From Acanthococcus lagerstroemiae (taxonomy: Eukaryota > Arthropoda > Insecta > Hemiptera > Eriococcidae), in assembly GCA_031841125.1 (NCBI GenBank), contig CM063110.1, forward strand, positions 10,543,626 to 10,607,625: a DNA stretch of 64,000 nt, read 5' to 3'. The notes beneath the pieces are model-generated. The model made no database searches. It was not told the DNA's origin and saw only the letters and a program-made list of their open reading frames with translations. The translations under genes were made by a program, and so were the position numbers. The first letter of the stretch is position 1, and the number at the start of each line of letters is the position of its first letter. Positions 12,431 through 25,400 of this stretch are shown in pieces.

Positions 12431-14143
12431 TCCTTATAAAGAGGAATAAATGATGGGAATAGCTTAGTTTGGAAAACGGATTATTTTGTAAACAAACTTG
12501 GACTACTGAGAACACATAAGTTATGTTAGGTATGATATTTCAGTATGCGTCAGTGCAGCGACATATCCATCAAAAAGTGAAAAATCGTTTTCTTGGGGAA
12601 ATAGCTTACTTTGACATGAGACTCTGCATGTAATTATGGACACCGATGATGGTAGCAAATGCCCCTTGTACAACGGTTTACCAGCTAGTTTACTTTCGCT
12701 TTCCCCAAGGCTTGTTTTGTTGAGCATTTCTTTGTCTGTGTGGAAGGCATACAGTACATCATCCAGTGTTGTCTAAGTGACTCGCGAATCAAGTGCAAGA
12801 CAGCTGCACTCCTTCAGATACGTGCATGGTTAGCTGTTTAGCAAGTATAATGAATTGTTCCTGAAAATTGGTGGGGATGCCACCTGCCAGACACGACCCT
12901 GTAGATAAAAAGCTACGGAACAGATAGTGGATGGCTGGGGGACCAAGTGCTTGTAAGCGGCCTTAATCGCAGTCCGGGGCTGGCTGCTGAGCGACCTTGT
13001 ATAAGCTCTATCATTGGGTCTCTAGATAGATGGCTATTATATAAATGCATACTTATAGCTGAATTAAACTAGGGCCATGTTAACTAATAACCTAGACCAG
13101 AACAAAGTTTTTGGGAAACGTGAAGAACCTACACCAACTGAAAAAACTGCTCTCACACCATATAACATTCCAGTCCGAACTTCTTGCAACAAATTCATGA
13201 AGTTCAGATCATGTTTTCGTAAAATTGTTATAAGTTCTCATAAAATGTTCCAAAATCATAACTAAAATTTAATTACTTAACAAAATTTTAGAAAAAAATA
13301 AAAAATTCTAAAATTCTAGAAAATGTTATTTAAACTATACATCAATTAATGATACTATCAATGGTTCTGTTTTCACAGTTCTTACATGTAGAAAGGCTGG
13401 ACTGACGAATCACTCCCTTGAAACTACACATAAGGCTGCTGTAACATCCATTTGAGAGGGTGTTCTGATTCTCGCCTCTAGCAGATGTACAATGCAGCTT
13501 TTGTGAGAAGAAAACCTGATTTTGCGTGCTAAAATTTGTAAATCTTGTCAGCTGAAAATGTGAATTTGGCACTAGCCTACATCTTTAAACTGGACTAAAA
13601 AAAAAAAAAAAAAAGGCAAACCCTTTTCAAATTCTATAATCTGTTGATCTGATTTTGCTAGCTCAGAATCCAATTTCTCGAACTGATGATTGATTTTGCT
13701 AAATTGGCCAACTTTGGAAAATGTTTGAGGAAGTTTCATCCTCTCTCCCTCCCTTTCATACGTTCCCGTCTTCGCGGAGATCTGGATGTGCATATTTTCT
13801 GCAAAAATCCCGAATCAAAAAATAGGATATCTGAATCACATAGCGTTTCATTTCTGTTAACATTATGATAGCGTTAGGCATTTGACTTCATATTAACACA
13901 AACTTAATTTATTTCAAGTTTCATGTATGCCCAAAGTAAATAACTGTATTTTAAACTCTGGTTTACATTTATAAAGATCTAGATTTTTTCTTCTTGCAAT
14001 CATGGTATACCAGTCTCTTTTAAATAGAGCTACATCTGACTGCTGCAAAACTGTTTTTGTTTTTTGTTTTTTGTAATGAGGCGTTATACAAAAAGTATCA
14101 GTCCTGCTGACCTCTAGGCACATAATCCTAATCGCTTTTTGCT
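12431..14143. repeat. downstream block of copy 2 (unit repeat)
   Basis: 3' flank of copy 2, from about CTTATAAAGAGG to the stop codon. It recurs at 30024-32188 after copy 3 and, in part, at 61570-64000. It includes the likely 3' UTR at its right end. Short ORFs here are not conserved between the repeats. Confidence 0.75.
13908..13913 (-). terminator. candidate poly(A) signal of copy 2
   Basis: AATAAA on the minus strand, about 230 bases after the copy 2 stop. The paralogous place in copy 3 has a small deletion that removes it, so copy 3 must end elsewhere. Confidence 0.35.
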
Positions 14144-16413
14144 CTAGGGTATTCCAGTGCCTGGGGTTGCCGGTGGTTTACTCGCCTGCTCAGCCGACTT
14201 CAGTTGATCAGACTGTTCATCCTCTGGTAGCGATTTCAAAACATAACTGAAAACGAAAATACGATGTGATTTTCAGACTATCAGTAACACGCGAGCTTGA
14301 ATTAAAAAATAACCGATCTTGAGACTGTACCTGAGCGCTAATTTGGTGAGACGGTCAATGGGACCTTCCATCAGAAGGTACATGAGAAATGCTATACCGA
14401 ATGAAAACACGACGTCACTAACTGTCATCACGATCTGAAAATAATGGCAGTCAAGTGAACTGATTTTGATTCAAATTATTGGAGTTGATGTTTAATTGCA
14501 CTCGGTTCACTTACTGCTTGGAATCTTTCATCTAAAGGCACCGGCATTTTCCAAATAGAGGTTTCGTAAGTCTGAAAAACGAATCCACCGAGCAATGCGC
14601 CGTACACCAAACGTCCGAATGGTACGTAAATTTTTTGAGATAATATTGCTTTGTGGAACGCTGCAATTGAAAAATTTTATGTAAATTCCGAAGTTCAATT
14701 CATTGAGCTGACCCACAAAGGTTCCAAATAATTGCGTATCGAGACGTACCGCAACCAATATCCGATGAGACATACAGGCATATGATAAAACCGTACGGAA
14801 GCACGAACACCACCCTGTGTACGGTTGCATACAATGCATTTTCAATAGCATTGTAGTGTTGTTCGACTTTATAAAATTCAAAAGCATACATCTGCGAGAA
14901 GAATCCAATTATGAATGTCGTGTATACAATCACGTAGTATCGCCACATCTAAAAAACACAGATTATATTGATTGAAATTTGTAAAGAAGTCTAGTTGAAA
15001 TTTGTAATCTCTAATCAAAATTCAAAAGTAGGATTTAAAATTCATAAAAATGGTATTGAAATTGGGTACTTAAATTGATATTCAATATTACAAAACTAAT
15101 TAGTAAATTTGAATAAATGGTGGGGGGGGGTCGAAAGTCAATCTAAAATGGGAACCAAAATGACAACTAACATATATGGAAATGGATTTATACAATAGGG
15201 GTAGAAAGTATAGCAAGTAACCCACCGGAAAGAATGAGTTCGGATAAGAACATTAAAAGGACGATGAAAGAAAGGATTGAGGAATAGAAAAAAATGTTCC
15301 TTCGTGAGAAGTAGAGACTGTTTTTAGAATATTTATAAATCCAGTAATAGCCTTACCGAATCCTAACGAGTTTTTGCAAGTATCAAAGTCTGTTAAACTA
15401 GTCTTGAAAAACATGTATCAGAATCGTAATCACGGCTTCAAAAGTACTAGTGTACCAAACCGTGGCTTAAATTAAGAGATTTAAAGCAGCTTAACCTGGC
15501 TCCGATGAATTTGAACAAATTGTAGGAAAGTCTTAATTCTGCTTTCAAGTGTCTTAAAAATTCGTATGCAGAGATTTGAGAAGCCATCCGTCACAATAAA
15601 GTATGACTGATGAGCCTGAATGTATCATGGAGGCTCTTTTCAACGAGAATTACAAAGTTTCAAGTTAGTTCTAAGGAGTTTTTGCAAATCTCAGTATCTT
15701 CACCAAGTTTTGAAGAATCTTGAAGATCCTTTAATGAGTCAGGAAACTCCAGAGCCGTTGCGAGGGGTGACGTGAGGAAGGGCTGACACCTCTCCCATTC
15801 GTAAAATTTTGAGGTCTATTTGGAAAATTACGAAGATGAATTCGAGCTTCATTTTCTAGGGTGGGCAACGAGCCTCTCACCGTCATATTTGTCTGCATTC
15901 GTTTCTTCTTCAGTAGTGCTCATTGATGATGATCTTGATCACGATCTTTAACTTCTTGTTTCATTGAATTTATTGCAGAGTGTGTTCGTGTTGTTGATTG
16001 GAATATAAATTACAGTTGCAAATGTTGGCACTATTGCGTCTTTGAAAGAGTGATCATGGAGATTTTTCCATAAGCTTGTAGCAAACTTCAACTACCATTA
16101 CATCGATCAGAAATTCACTTTCAAAGAAAATTTGTCCTAGATTTAACTGCATCATCACCAAAAATTTCAATTTATAATCAGTTCTACTGGTAGAATAATT
16201 TCTTCTCGTTTTTTTCCAATCCTAAAGATAGCAGTGCTTCTATTTGAAAATACACATGATCACTTTTTCATTCCCCCCCCCCCCCCCGCTAACACCCGCG
16301 CAGGTGTTTTGCAGCGCACTGTAGTGCAGTTTTATATTCCAATGGAGGGACAGCGCTGTGCGATTGCAGTCCACAGCTTCGCAGTTCGAAACCTCCTCGA
16401 GTAGGGAGGTTAC

Positions 16414-16457
<44 letters not shown>

Positions 16458-19400
16458 AGTCGATTCCGCTTAATTGGGACAGCCGTTTATTAGGGACAAA
16501 TGCCAAAGAACAAAATCAAATGTACCCATCTAATGTATTTTTCATTCTCTTAATTGGGACAAGGTTCCGCTTATTAGGGACATATTATTGCCTTAAAATA
16601 CCAAAAGGAAACAAAAATCTGAAGCGATAAGACTACTTTAATGCACATGCATGCATAGACTTGTCAGGCTATTTTGATTTTATCATATGGTATGTGTGCA
16701 TATATGTTCTATTTGTCAGTATATCAAGTGATTTCATAGCAAAATGTCGCGAAAACGTAACGATTCAACTCTTGTGGGTCGACAGAATCAAGATGTGTGC
16801 TTTGTGGCGACCCTCCTCGAGTAGCGAAGATACAGATCTATAACAGTACGAGTGCGGAAACCTACCATTTTGTATCCAAACGCGCCCGTCGATGCCGAAT
16901 TGACCACGCGGTACGCTCTGCATAGTCGGATTCGGCATCCACGGGCACGGTTGAAAACAAAATGGCAGGTTTCCGCACTTGTATGGTTATAAGGCTCTTG
17001 CGAAATTACTTGTTTTTGGTTCCCGCTTGTTTTCCCACTGCCATTTTCCCGAATGGACAGTGTCCCGAACAGCCTTTTTCCCGAAAATAAATAACCCGAA
17101 TCTAATTGCCCGAATGCTATTTTTTCCCCCACGATGTTATTAAATATTTACGTTGTACCTATCCGATTGTTAGTAAGTAATCTAATATGCGATAACCATT
17201 TTGTAATCTTCCTATTTGAGGGTGACGGAACGAATTCGAGTTTGCAAATCGAGTCATTTCTCCTCAGGTGAAGCGTCTTTTTTTTTTACTGAGACTGAAC
17301 TTTACGATGCTTATTTCGCTATCCACCTGCTTCGTCAGGACTTCTTTGAGTGACGTGTATACATCGGGTTGTGTTTCCTTTGGAGCAGGTGGAAGCGATT
17401 GTGTCAGCCTTCGCTAGTATTGTTGGTTTTGTGACTATCTTTTGGTGCTCCTTCGTACACGTCCAAAAATGGAAGATGGGTAGCGATGGGCAGTGATTAT
17501 CCTACGACCTCCTGCCGATCAACCAGTAACATATTTCTCATTGAAGTGGTCCACTAAATCCAACAATTATTCGGTTTCCACGGATTACAAGAAAAAGTTA
17601 TTCGAGAAATTTGATTCGAGATATTTATTCTCTGAAAGAAACTATTCGGAAAATTTCCTTTGGGAGAAAGAGGTTCCAGAAAAAGTCATTCGGGATATTT
17701 ATTTTCGGGAAAATTGGTGTTCGGGATAACAGATTCGGGAAAATGTCCAGTAATCTTTTCTTTAATTGTCAGTTGCCATTTGTAGAATTCTAGTTGGTCT
17801 TTTCCATGTCTACCCTAAGAACATGATCTCTGCGTCGATTTGCAGGACGTGTTACCGTGTCATCAACTAGTCTTGACGAGTGTAACAAAGTCTAAATGAG
17901 TCTTACAGAATCATAAATAAAGCTACAAGAATCTTAAATAAGCCAAGAAGAATCATAAAGAATTTTAAGCGAGTAAACATTTCAACAGGTCTTGATTTCT
18001 TAAATAAGTCTGGAAAAGTCTGAAGATAGTCTTAAACCAGTCCTGAAGAGCTCGAAACAAACATAACAGTGCCTTGACGATTCGTAAACAAACTGGAAGT
18101 GTGTTAAGGAGTTGTAAGCATATTTTTGAAAGAAGCATGAAGAGGTTCTTGAGAACTAGTGTCGTGTCTTGGATGAATCCTCCCAAGTTTTAGTGGATCG
18201 TAATATTTTAAACGAATTTGAAATATGTAAGGCACTTCTTCAAATGGTGTTAGTCAATGTACAACTTCTTTCCCATGGGGCAGGTGTCAGTACATTGGAA
18301 TTTTCGTTCTTTCATTGATGAAGACTGTCATAATTTTGAGACCGAGGACAACCGTTGTCTAAAATATGTATAAGACAAGAAGACGTTACCTTGGAAATTG
18401 TGAAATTTCTGTTCTTTAGTACGATCACGAAGTATGCGGCGAGGTAGCCAACCATATAAGGTCCAACACGAGAAAAAGTAGCTGTATAAAACTGAGCGAA
18501 CTCTGCATGGCGCCTGGGATCTTCAAAAAGTCTGTAACATAAACGAGCATTAGACATATTCGATCATTTGAGTTCTACTCATTTCTGGAAGAAGGGACTT
18601 CAGATTATTGATCATTCTAGTCATTCGTCTGAAGGTCCAGAGTTTCAATGCAAAGATTACGTTTTTTATAGGAACGGAGATCTGTATGCGATCATATTCT
18701 ATGATGATCGTTGTATTCTTACAGAACTTATTTTCATGACCGTATTGAATATCGTAGCCACTTATACAAGGTCAACTCTCCCGTTGTGTGTCCTTTTGAT
18801 CATCCTTGACCTCATTACTTGCCCTGGGACGGCTACACTTACTTCAGCCATCTCATCCTAGTATATTAAACGAAGATAGGTTGAACAGAGAGGAAACTGG
18901 TAATTAGGTCATTTCATCTTATTTCTATTATCATTTTTGTTTTGTTTTTGAAGTAGATTACACTCAAAAATACATGTTGAAATATTGCGGCCTCTGCAAT
19001 TTGTCTATAATGAATCCAGCCTTGGTTATATATCGTGGGTCCATCAAAAGATTCCTTTTCTCTTTGCCTTTGATAAGTCGATTTCTTAATTGATTAATTC
19101 TTATTTAACATCCATCGGCATAATTCTTAGTGCATAGACGCGGTAAAGGAAGGGGGAGTCCCGTCCACCTCGTATCAGCTAGACCCTAGATCGGGCATAC
19201 GCCTCCCCTTTCTCCCCCCAAATTTTGTTGGCAGCCATTCTCCTCCACTGTCTCGAAAATTCGTCTTTCCATCGAGTCAACGTGGTCGCGTGATCGTCCT
19301 TGTGATCACTTTTATCCATATGGCACCCACCCTTCCATCTTATTTTCTCACCTATTATCATCATATCTCCTTACATGCCCCCGTATCTGGTTGCAAGCGT

Positions 19401-22400
19401 GTATCGATATCTTCAATTTGCACTTTTAATCAAAAACTATCAGCGCTGCCCATTGAATAAATCTAGTATCTCGTTTGGCGTTCTATAGTTTTGCATTATT
19501 TTACATCGATTTTTTTCTATAGGTACTTATAATGTATTAGCTTGTTAGTATTACCTCTTAGTAAGCAGAAGATGACCAGCATACTTGTTGGAATAACAAG
19601 TGTAAAATGTAAGCGCCGATGCACATAGAAGTGTGAAAATTGTCAGTGCCAAGCCAATTTTCTTATTCTTACTGATTATGTATAGCAGAATCGATCCCAT
19701 AATCGCTAATTGAATGTCTACGGCCACGTAATAGCTGAGTACCAAGCACTGTAAAATTACGATGAACTGTGTTACTACACGATATTAGAAGTAGCCAGGT
19801 AGTCTGCTGAAGTTACTTGAAAAATGACTAAGTTTTATGAAGGTCATATATATATATTGAGCATGTTGGAAACTGTTTACTCCCGAAAGCGAGAAAAACT
19901 TGCTGACCGTTTGTGAGAAGGGGTTTTGTCATATTATTCCTTATTTTACTCTGCTTCCCGTTTATTTCTCCCCGTAACTTCTGCCTACTAGCCATTAATT
20001 CATCTTCATACCTGTTTATCCGTATTTACTATGTTGCTGATCGCCAGCATGTTTGTCCACCAGTTCTCTTTACAGTTTTCGACCTCTGTTAGTATTCGAT
20101 GGTTCCAAAACGGACCTTCTCCCAAATGGGGTAGGATGTATATCACGAACAGCATTAGCACGCCTAACATCGGAATCATTCTGTCGAATACATTATACAT
20201 ATAATCTTCTGGAAAACAGAGGTGGCCCTTTAACTCATAAAATCGGCTGAATTACGCGCGAGATATAGTTCCTCAAGCTTTCGACGATTTCGCTGTATTT
20301 TTTAGTCGTATGCCATCTATTTGACAAATTAGTAACTTCACGATGGGCGTAGACAGACTTTTTACCATTGTAGGGCAAAAAAACAGTTGGTAATAATATA
20401 CATATATTTAATTAGACGGCAAATGTCGGGTATCCATCTATATTTGTATAATTTCAGTCTCTTGTCATCTGGGAGAAGCGCCTCAGTTTGCCCCCCTCCA
20501 TGCTAGGCCCATGAACTTCGCTTATGCTACGAGAGTATGTCGGATGCCTCTTACCTTATCCATCTGACGATGAGTGAAAAAATCATGAAAATGATCCCGC
20601 CTTTGCGCATTGGTGCGAATCCAAAGTGAAAGGTCATAAATCCGCTGATCATGAAGAACACGTCCACTATGCCGTCGAATACCGAGTCCGGACTCCAAGG
20701 ATTGTAATGCTGTTATGGTCAATAATTTAACAATCTTCATTTAGAAACATCTGTGCTCCATACTCGAACATCGAAAATAATTTTCTACCCCTAGGCGGAG
20801 AAAAGCTCTAACACCCACCCTCCTGAGTAGTGCATCATATTTGGCAGACCTATTTTTCTAGACTTCAGTTTTCCCGTAAATGGCATTTGAATTATGGAAA
20901 AATATTATTGGTTATTTCGGAGATCGTTTGCGAGAGAACAGAAGGTTCACGAAGAAATCGGTCAACAGATTCGGAAAAGCGTGGAACATGGCTTGAGCGA
21001 AGTTCGTGCGCTTCTTGGGAAACCAAAAAAGGTCAAAATTTGTCGCATTTCGCGTAGCGTACGTACCGTCTCAATTACTTCATTTTCACTTGTTGGAGAG
21101 CCAACTATGTGTAACATTCGGTGAGCGTATATAACCAGACACATGTAAAAACATTTAATGCCATAAATCACGGTGTAAGTATTAGGCTTCACTTCGGTGA
21201 GGATGCGATAGTTATGAATCACCGAGAAACATTGCAGCAGTCTGTGAGGAAGGTCATTTTTGGCTTTTGCTGCAACATTGAGAACAAACCTTTCAACAAC
21301 ACTATATGGTTTATGTACATCGAGTTGTTCGATGTCCGACGTTTTCTGCATATTTTCTCTAACCTTCAGTCCAGAGCTCCACAATATCCAACGCGGTCGA
21401 CCATATCACAAGTAGTAGCAGCACCATCAATAGCAGTCTGAAATAGAATTCGAACTTACTACGAGGTATCCACGTTGATGACGGATTTCTATATCATAGT
21501 GGGGGGAAGAGACTCGGACAGAAGTCTTGTACAGAATTTACGAGTATTGTCTTGAAAACGTTAGTCGAGTCTAGTCAAGAGCTTATAGTTACCACTTAAA
21601 AGCTAAGTACATTATTGAAGTTGACTGGTTTACGTTGAAGTTTAGGACATCATCAGGACTTCTTAGAACTACTAATTCAGATTCTGTTAAGACTCCTTTA
21701 AAGTCAGTCAGGTGCCGTATCCGTTGCTGGATTTGGCGGTCGCGGTTTCTGACGCACGATTTTCTTGTGCAGGGTCGATTGCCGTTGCCTTCCCCACGAT
21801 TTGTTGCGTTCGAGTTTTCCTTCTCTGTGCCGTAGAGTGTGGAGCCGCAGTTCAGCTACGTGTTTGCACGACGTTGAGTATTCTAGCCATGACGTGCACA
21901 CGACAGTCTGCATTTTTCAGATCTGGTAGTAACACGCTTTGTGATTGAAAGGCCTTGTTCGTTCGAACTGGCGGGGATACAGGACGCGTTATCTTTCCAC
22001 CTCGATTGATACTGTAGCCACTGGATTCGCTAGGATGATAGTGGGGGATATTCGTATTGGGATGTTAACCTGAGTTTCCGAAGTTGATGTCCCTGTCGGT
22101 AATAACGAGGTGATAAGGTACTCTGAAATCATCCCCTTTCAATTCTTATCAGTTGTACTCTCCATTGTCACCATACCACGATACTAGCGCTACCTAGGTG
22201 AGGTTAACATCCTAATATCACTAGCTTTCCGGCGTTGTTTGTAAGAACCTATTTTTTGTAACATCCGTATTCTAGGCACCACTAGGCACTGGCCGATACA
22301 TCGAAGCTGCAAACTTGGCCTGTCGAAGGAATGGTAGTATGTTTTCGAGGTTGTGAACAATAGGGATGATGTAGCGACTGGCAGAGCCCTTTCACACATA

Positions 22401-25400
22401 GGCACCATCTTCGTTTCCGCCACGATTGCGGAGGCTATCGAATCCTATGGTCAGTCTGATTTTTGTGCTGCTATGCGCGCTCGATCTTTTAGTGTTTTTA
22501 TTCTCGTATTGCGATCTTGTGCATCAGATTTGCAGAACTTTGGGTAAGTGTGCTCACCTCTTATGTAGGTCACTTATTGAGTATTCACCTTCGATAGGCT
22601 ACATAAAGTTACGCTAGTCAGTACTTAATGATATGTTAGGTCAGTGATCGATCGACACTACTGTCTCGTGAGGGGGAATACAATACAGACGTTGGGGTAG
22701 CCAGGCTCAGGCGACGATGTGCTTCCTCTGCTGATCTCCCGATCTTGAAGCTCTCTCGGGTATACGCTGAGGGGGGATACTGAGTATCCTTTTTATGGAG
22801 CGGGATCGTCAGGACGACTCAGTTCAGAAGGGTCTGACGGCAGGCTGGATCGGGAACAGGCGATCCTGGATTCGTCCAACCTCTCTCTTAAATTATGTTA
22901 GTTGTACACGAGTTAGTTAGGGACCTAAATACTCAGCCGTGTCTTCTTCTTCTGAATTACAAGTAAATAGCGTCCGCCACGTCGAGCCAGGGTCCACCTA
23001 CATCGCAGCGTGACCATCCTAGATTAAGCAGTCTTATGTAGAATTATTTTAATATACATCGTCTTTTGACACTTAGTGTCATTTCTTGAGGACTTGTCAA
23101 CGTTAGTGTTAGGTCGGTTCCTCTTCTACACCATACTCGAAAGTATTAAAGTAATTAATAGTATACCCCTGGCCTATCTCCCCCGGATTTACACAAGCCA
23201 CGCATAATTATTATATTCTTCTTTCACCCTTTTCAGGTGGGACTCGAACGCGATACGTAAGGATTGCGAAGAGGGTACGCTAACCTCTCGGTCACACGAT
23301 GACTCACTCCATTAAGGCTCATTAGAATCTGCCGAGACTCACGCAGACTCCGTTAAATCTCACTTAATGCTTTGAAAATTTATTCTAAACCTGCTAGAAT
23401 TAATTCGTTGGATTTACTTGCTTTCATCAAGATTGTGGGCAGACTCGTTTAGTTACTATATAGTGAAACTTACTCAGACCAAGTTCGACATATTTAGGCT
23501 TGTTTAGGACTCGTTATGGCCCCTTCAGACTCAGAGTCGGTGAAAGTCCAGTTGCCCGGGAGCACATGCATCAGGCAAGATTTTCCATCTGGTGCACTGC
23601 GCCGGGTAGAAGAATTCAATTTTTTTAAATTCAATTTTATAAAACTTATCGATACTTTTATTGGATATTATTTGTGTGTGGACATTGAAGGAGAAAGGTT
23701 CCCGGACGATTTTTTTTTTCCTCGCTTTTTCCTAACAGGAATTTTGCGTGCCATCTAACGAGGCATTGAACACTCTTTTGACGAATTTCATTTTTTTTTA
23801 TTTTTCGCCCTTTTTCGATTTCGCGTGAGGTCAAATTCGTAGCTTCGCTTTTGAGGAGAGTTTCGTAACTCCTCAACATGCGCGCGATTAGCCGACTCCG
23901 TTGACCATCTCCGTCTTTCGCGACTCGTCAGCGAGCTCCTGTCCGCGTGTCGAGCATATCTTTTGCTCCACGCCCGCCAGCGTCCGAAGGCTCCTGATCC
24001 GCCCGCCTCTCGGAAGAAGTCATCGTTTTTGAGTTACCTTTTACGCCAACATCACCGTTCGTAAATAAAGTATTCTGTTGTATTGTCCGTATTTCGTAAG
24101 TCATTTTATTTTAGTGTGTTCGTGTCCCCTGTTAGCTATCAGGCCAGGGTAGTGCCAATTACCACGAGATATTACGACTCCGAAACTCGCTTCAACCCTG
24201 AGTTACCTCGTCTCCACATCACACCAGATCGTCAAGCCTCCCGCGTCGAATCCGTCCCCTGTAGGTCACTAGAGCTAGTCGTGGCCTCCGTGTGGTTTCC
24301 TTTGCCCCTACCGACTACTCCTCCTGTCCGAAAAGAAGCCTTGTCGTCGGTTACCACATAAATAAATTCCCTATTTAGAAGTTTTGTGTTTGCACCCAGT
24401 GAGAAAATGATAGATAGCCGGCTCTGTTACGACTCTAGAACTTATTTAGATCACTTGTGTGTTTATTTTTAATATTTTCCATCTCTTTAGCCCTTCTAGT
24501 TAAATAAGATTCAATCAGATCCTTTCAGGATTTTTTCAGATCTTGATGTGTAAAGACTTCGGATTCCCTTGGTCTAAAGCCGCAGAGTCCAGACTAAGTT
24601 GGAGGCGTGCGGTGGAGGCCTGTGCCCGGAGATGGGCAGGCAGGGAGGGTTAGCGGCTGATCTGGCCAAGTAACCTCACCATCAGGCGAAAAATAAAAAA
24701 ATAACAAAATTCTACTTACGTGGTATAAAAAAATCCCTGCGAAAAAGGCCTTGGCTCTTTAACTTGGCAGTACTGCGGATCCACTTTCAGAGTAACATCG
24801 ATGGAGTTTTGTTTGAATAGAGGGTATAACGTATTATTCAGCGAGTTGGTCAAGTCTGAGTTGGTACAAGACGATGGCGTGCATAAAGCCCAATAATGTT
24901 TCTGTCTGTCGACACGCACCGGCTGCTTCTCATACTGCGAGGCAATAAGTCACGTTTGAAAACCGAATATCGAAATATGAGTTGTCTCATTTAGTTCCAC
25001 GTTGAGAAACAACCTACAAACCATTTTGAGCGCGCTCCATACTGAGTCGTCTTCGTCCGGCCAGTCTGTCCAGACAGAAGTACTGTGGCTGGGCTCGACG
25101 GCAAACTGGAAATTGAGCGTGGCTTGGACTAGACAATACCGGCCTTTGATGCCGGGACCTTTGGCTTGCAGACATTCTCGCCAGTTTCCCGTGTGATAGT
25201 TTCTGCCCGAGAATACCCCGATTATTGGCCACTGTGATGACTCCATCACTGTGGAAGTGAGAAAATTTTGAATCGAATTTAGTCTAGCTTTTGAATCATT
25301 GATTTCGCGTTGGTTTGGAACAGAACATGTTCGTAATCGAAAAAAATCTATGAATGAAATTCAAGGAAGATTAGGTAAAATGGTATACCCAGAAAAGGCG

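Noticed and set aside
16240..16506. Minus-strand ORF with a run of asparagines
   Set aside because: The run is the (TTA)n microsatellite and the glycine run is poly-C; no conserved protein.
20191..20215. Copy 2 as a pseudogene because the copy 3 exon 7 acceptor is lost
   Set aside because: A further acceptor at 20247-20249 restores the frame with a plausible 12-codon extension, so loss of function is not shown.
22634..23132. Solo LTR starting TGTTAGG and ending TCTACA
   Set aside because: No target duplication at these ends and no polypurine or primer site; only the size difference to copy 3 is supported.
23237..23300. Functional tRNA gene
   Set aside because: A and B boxes are present but I could not pair a proper acceptor stem; a SINE relic fits better.
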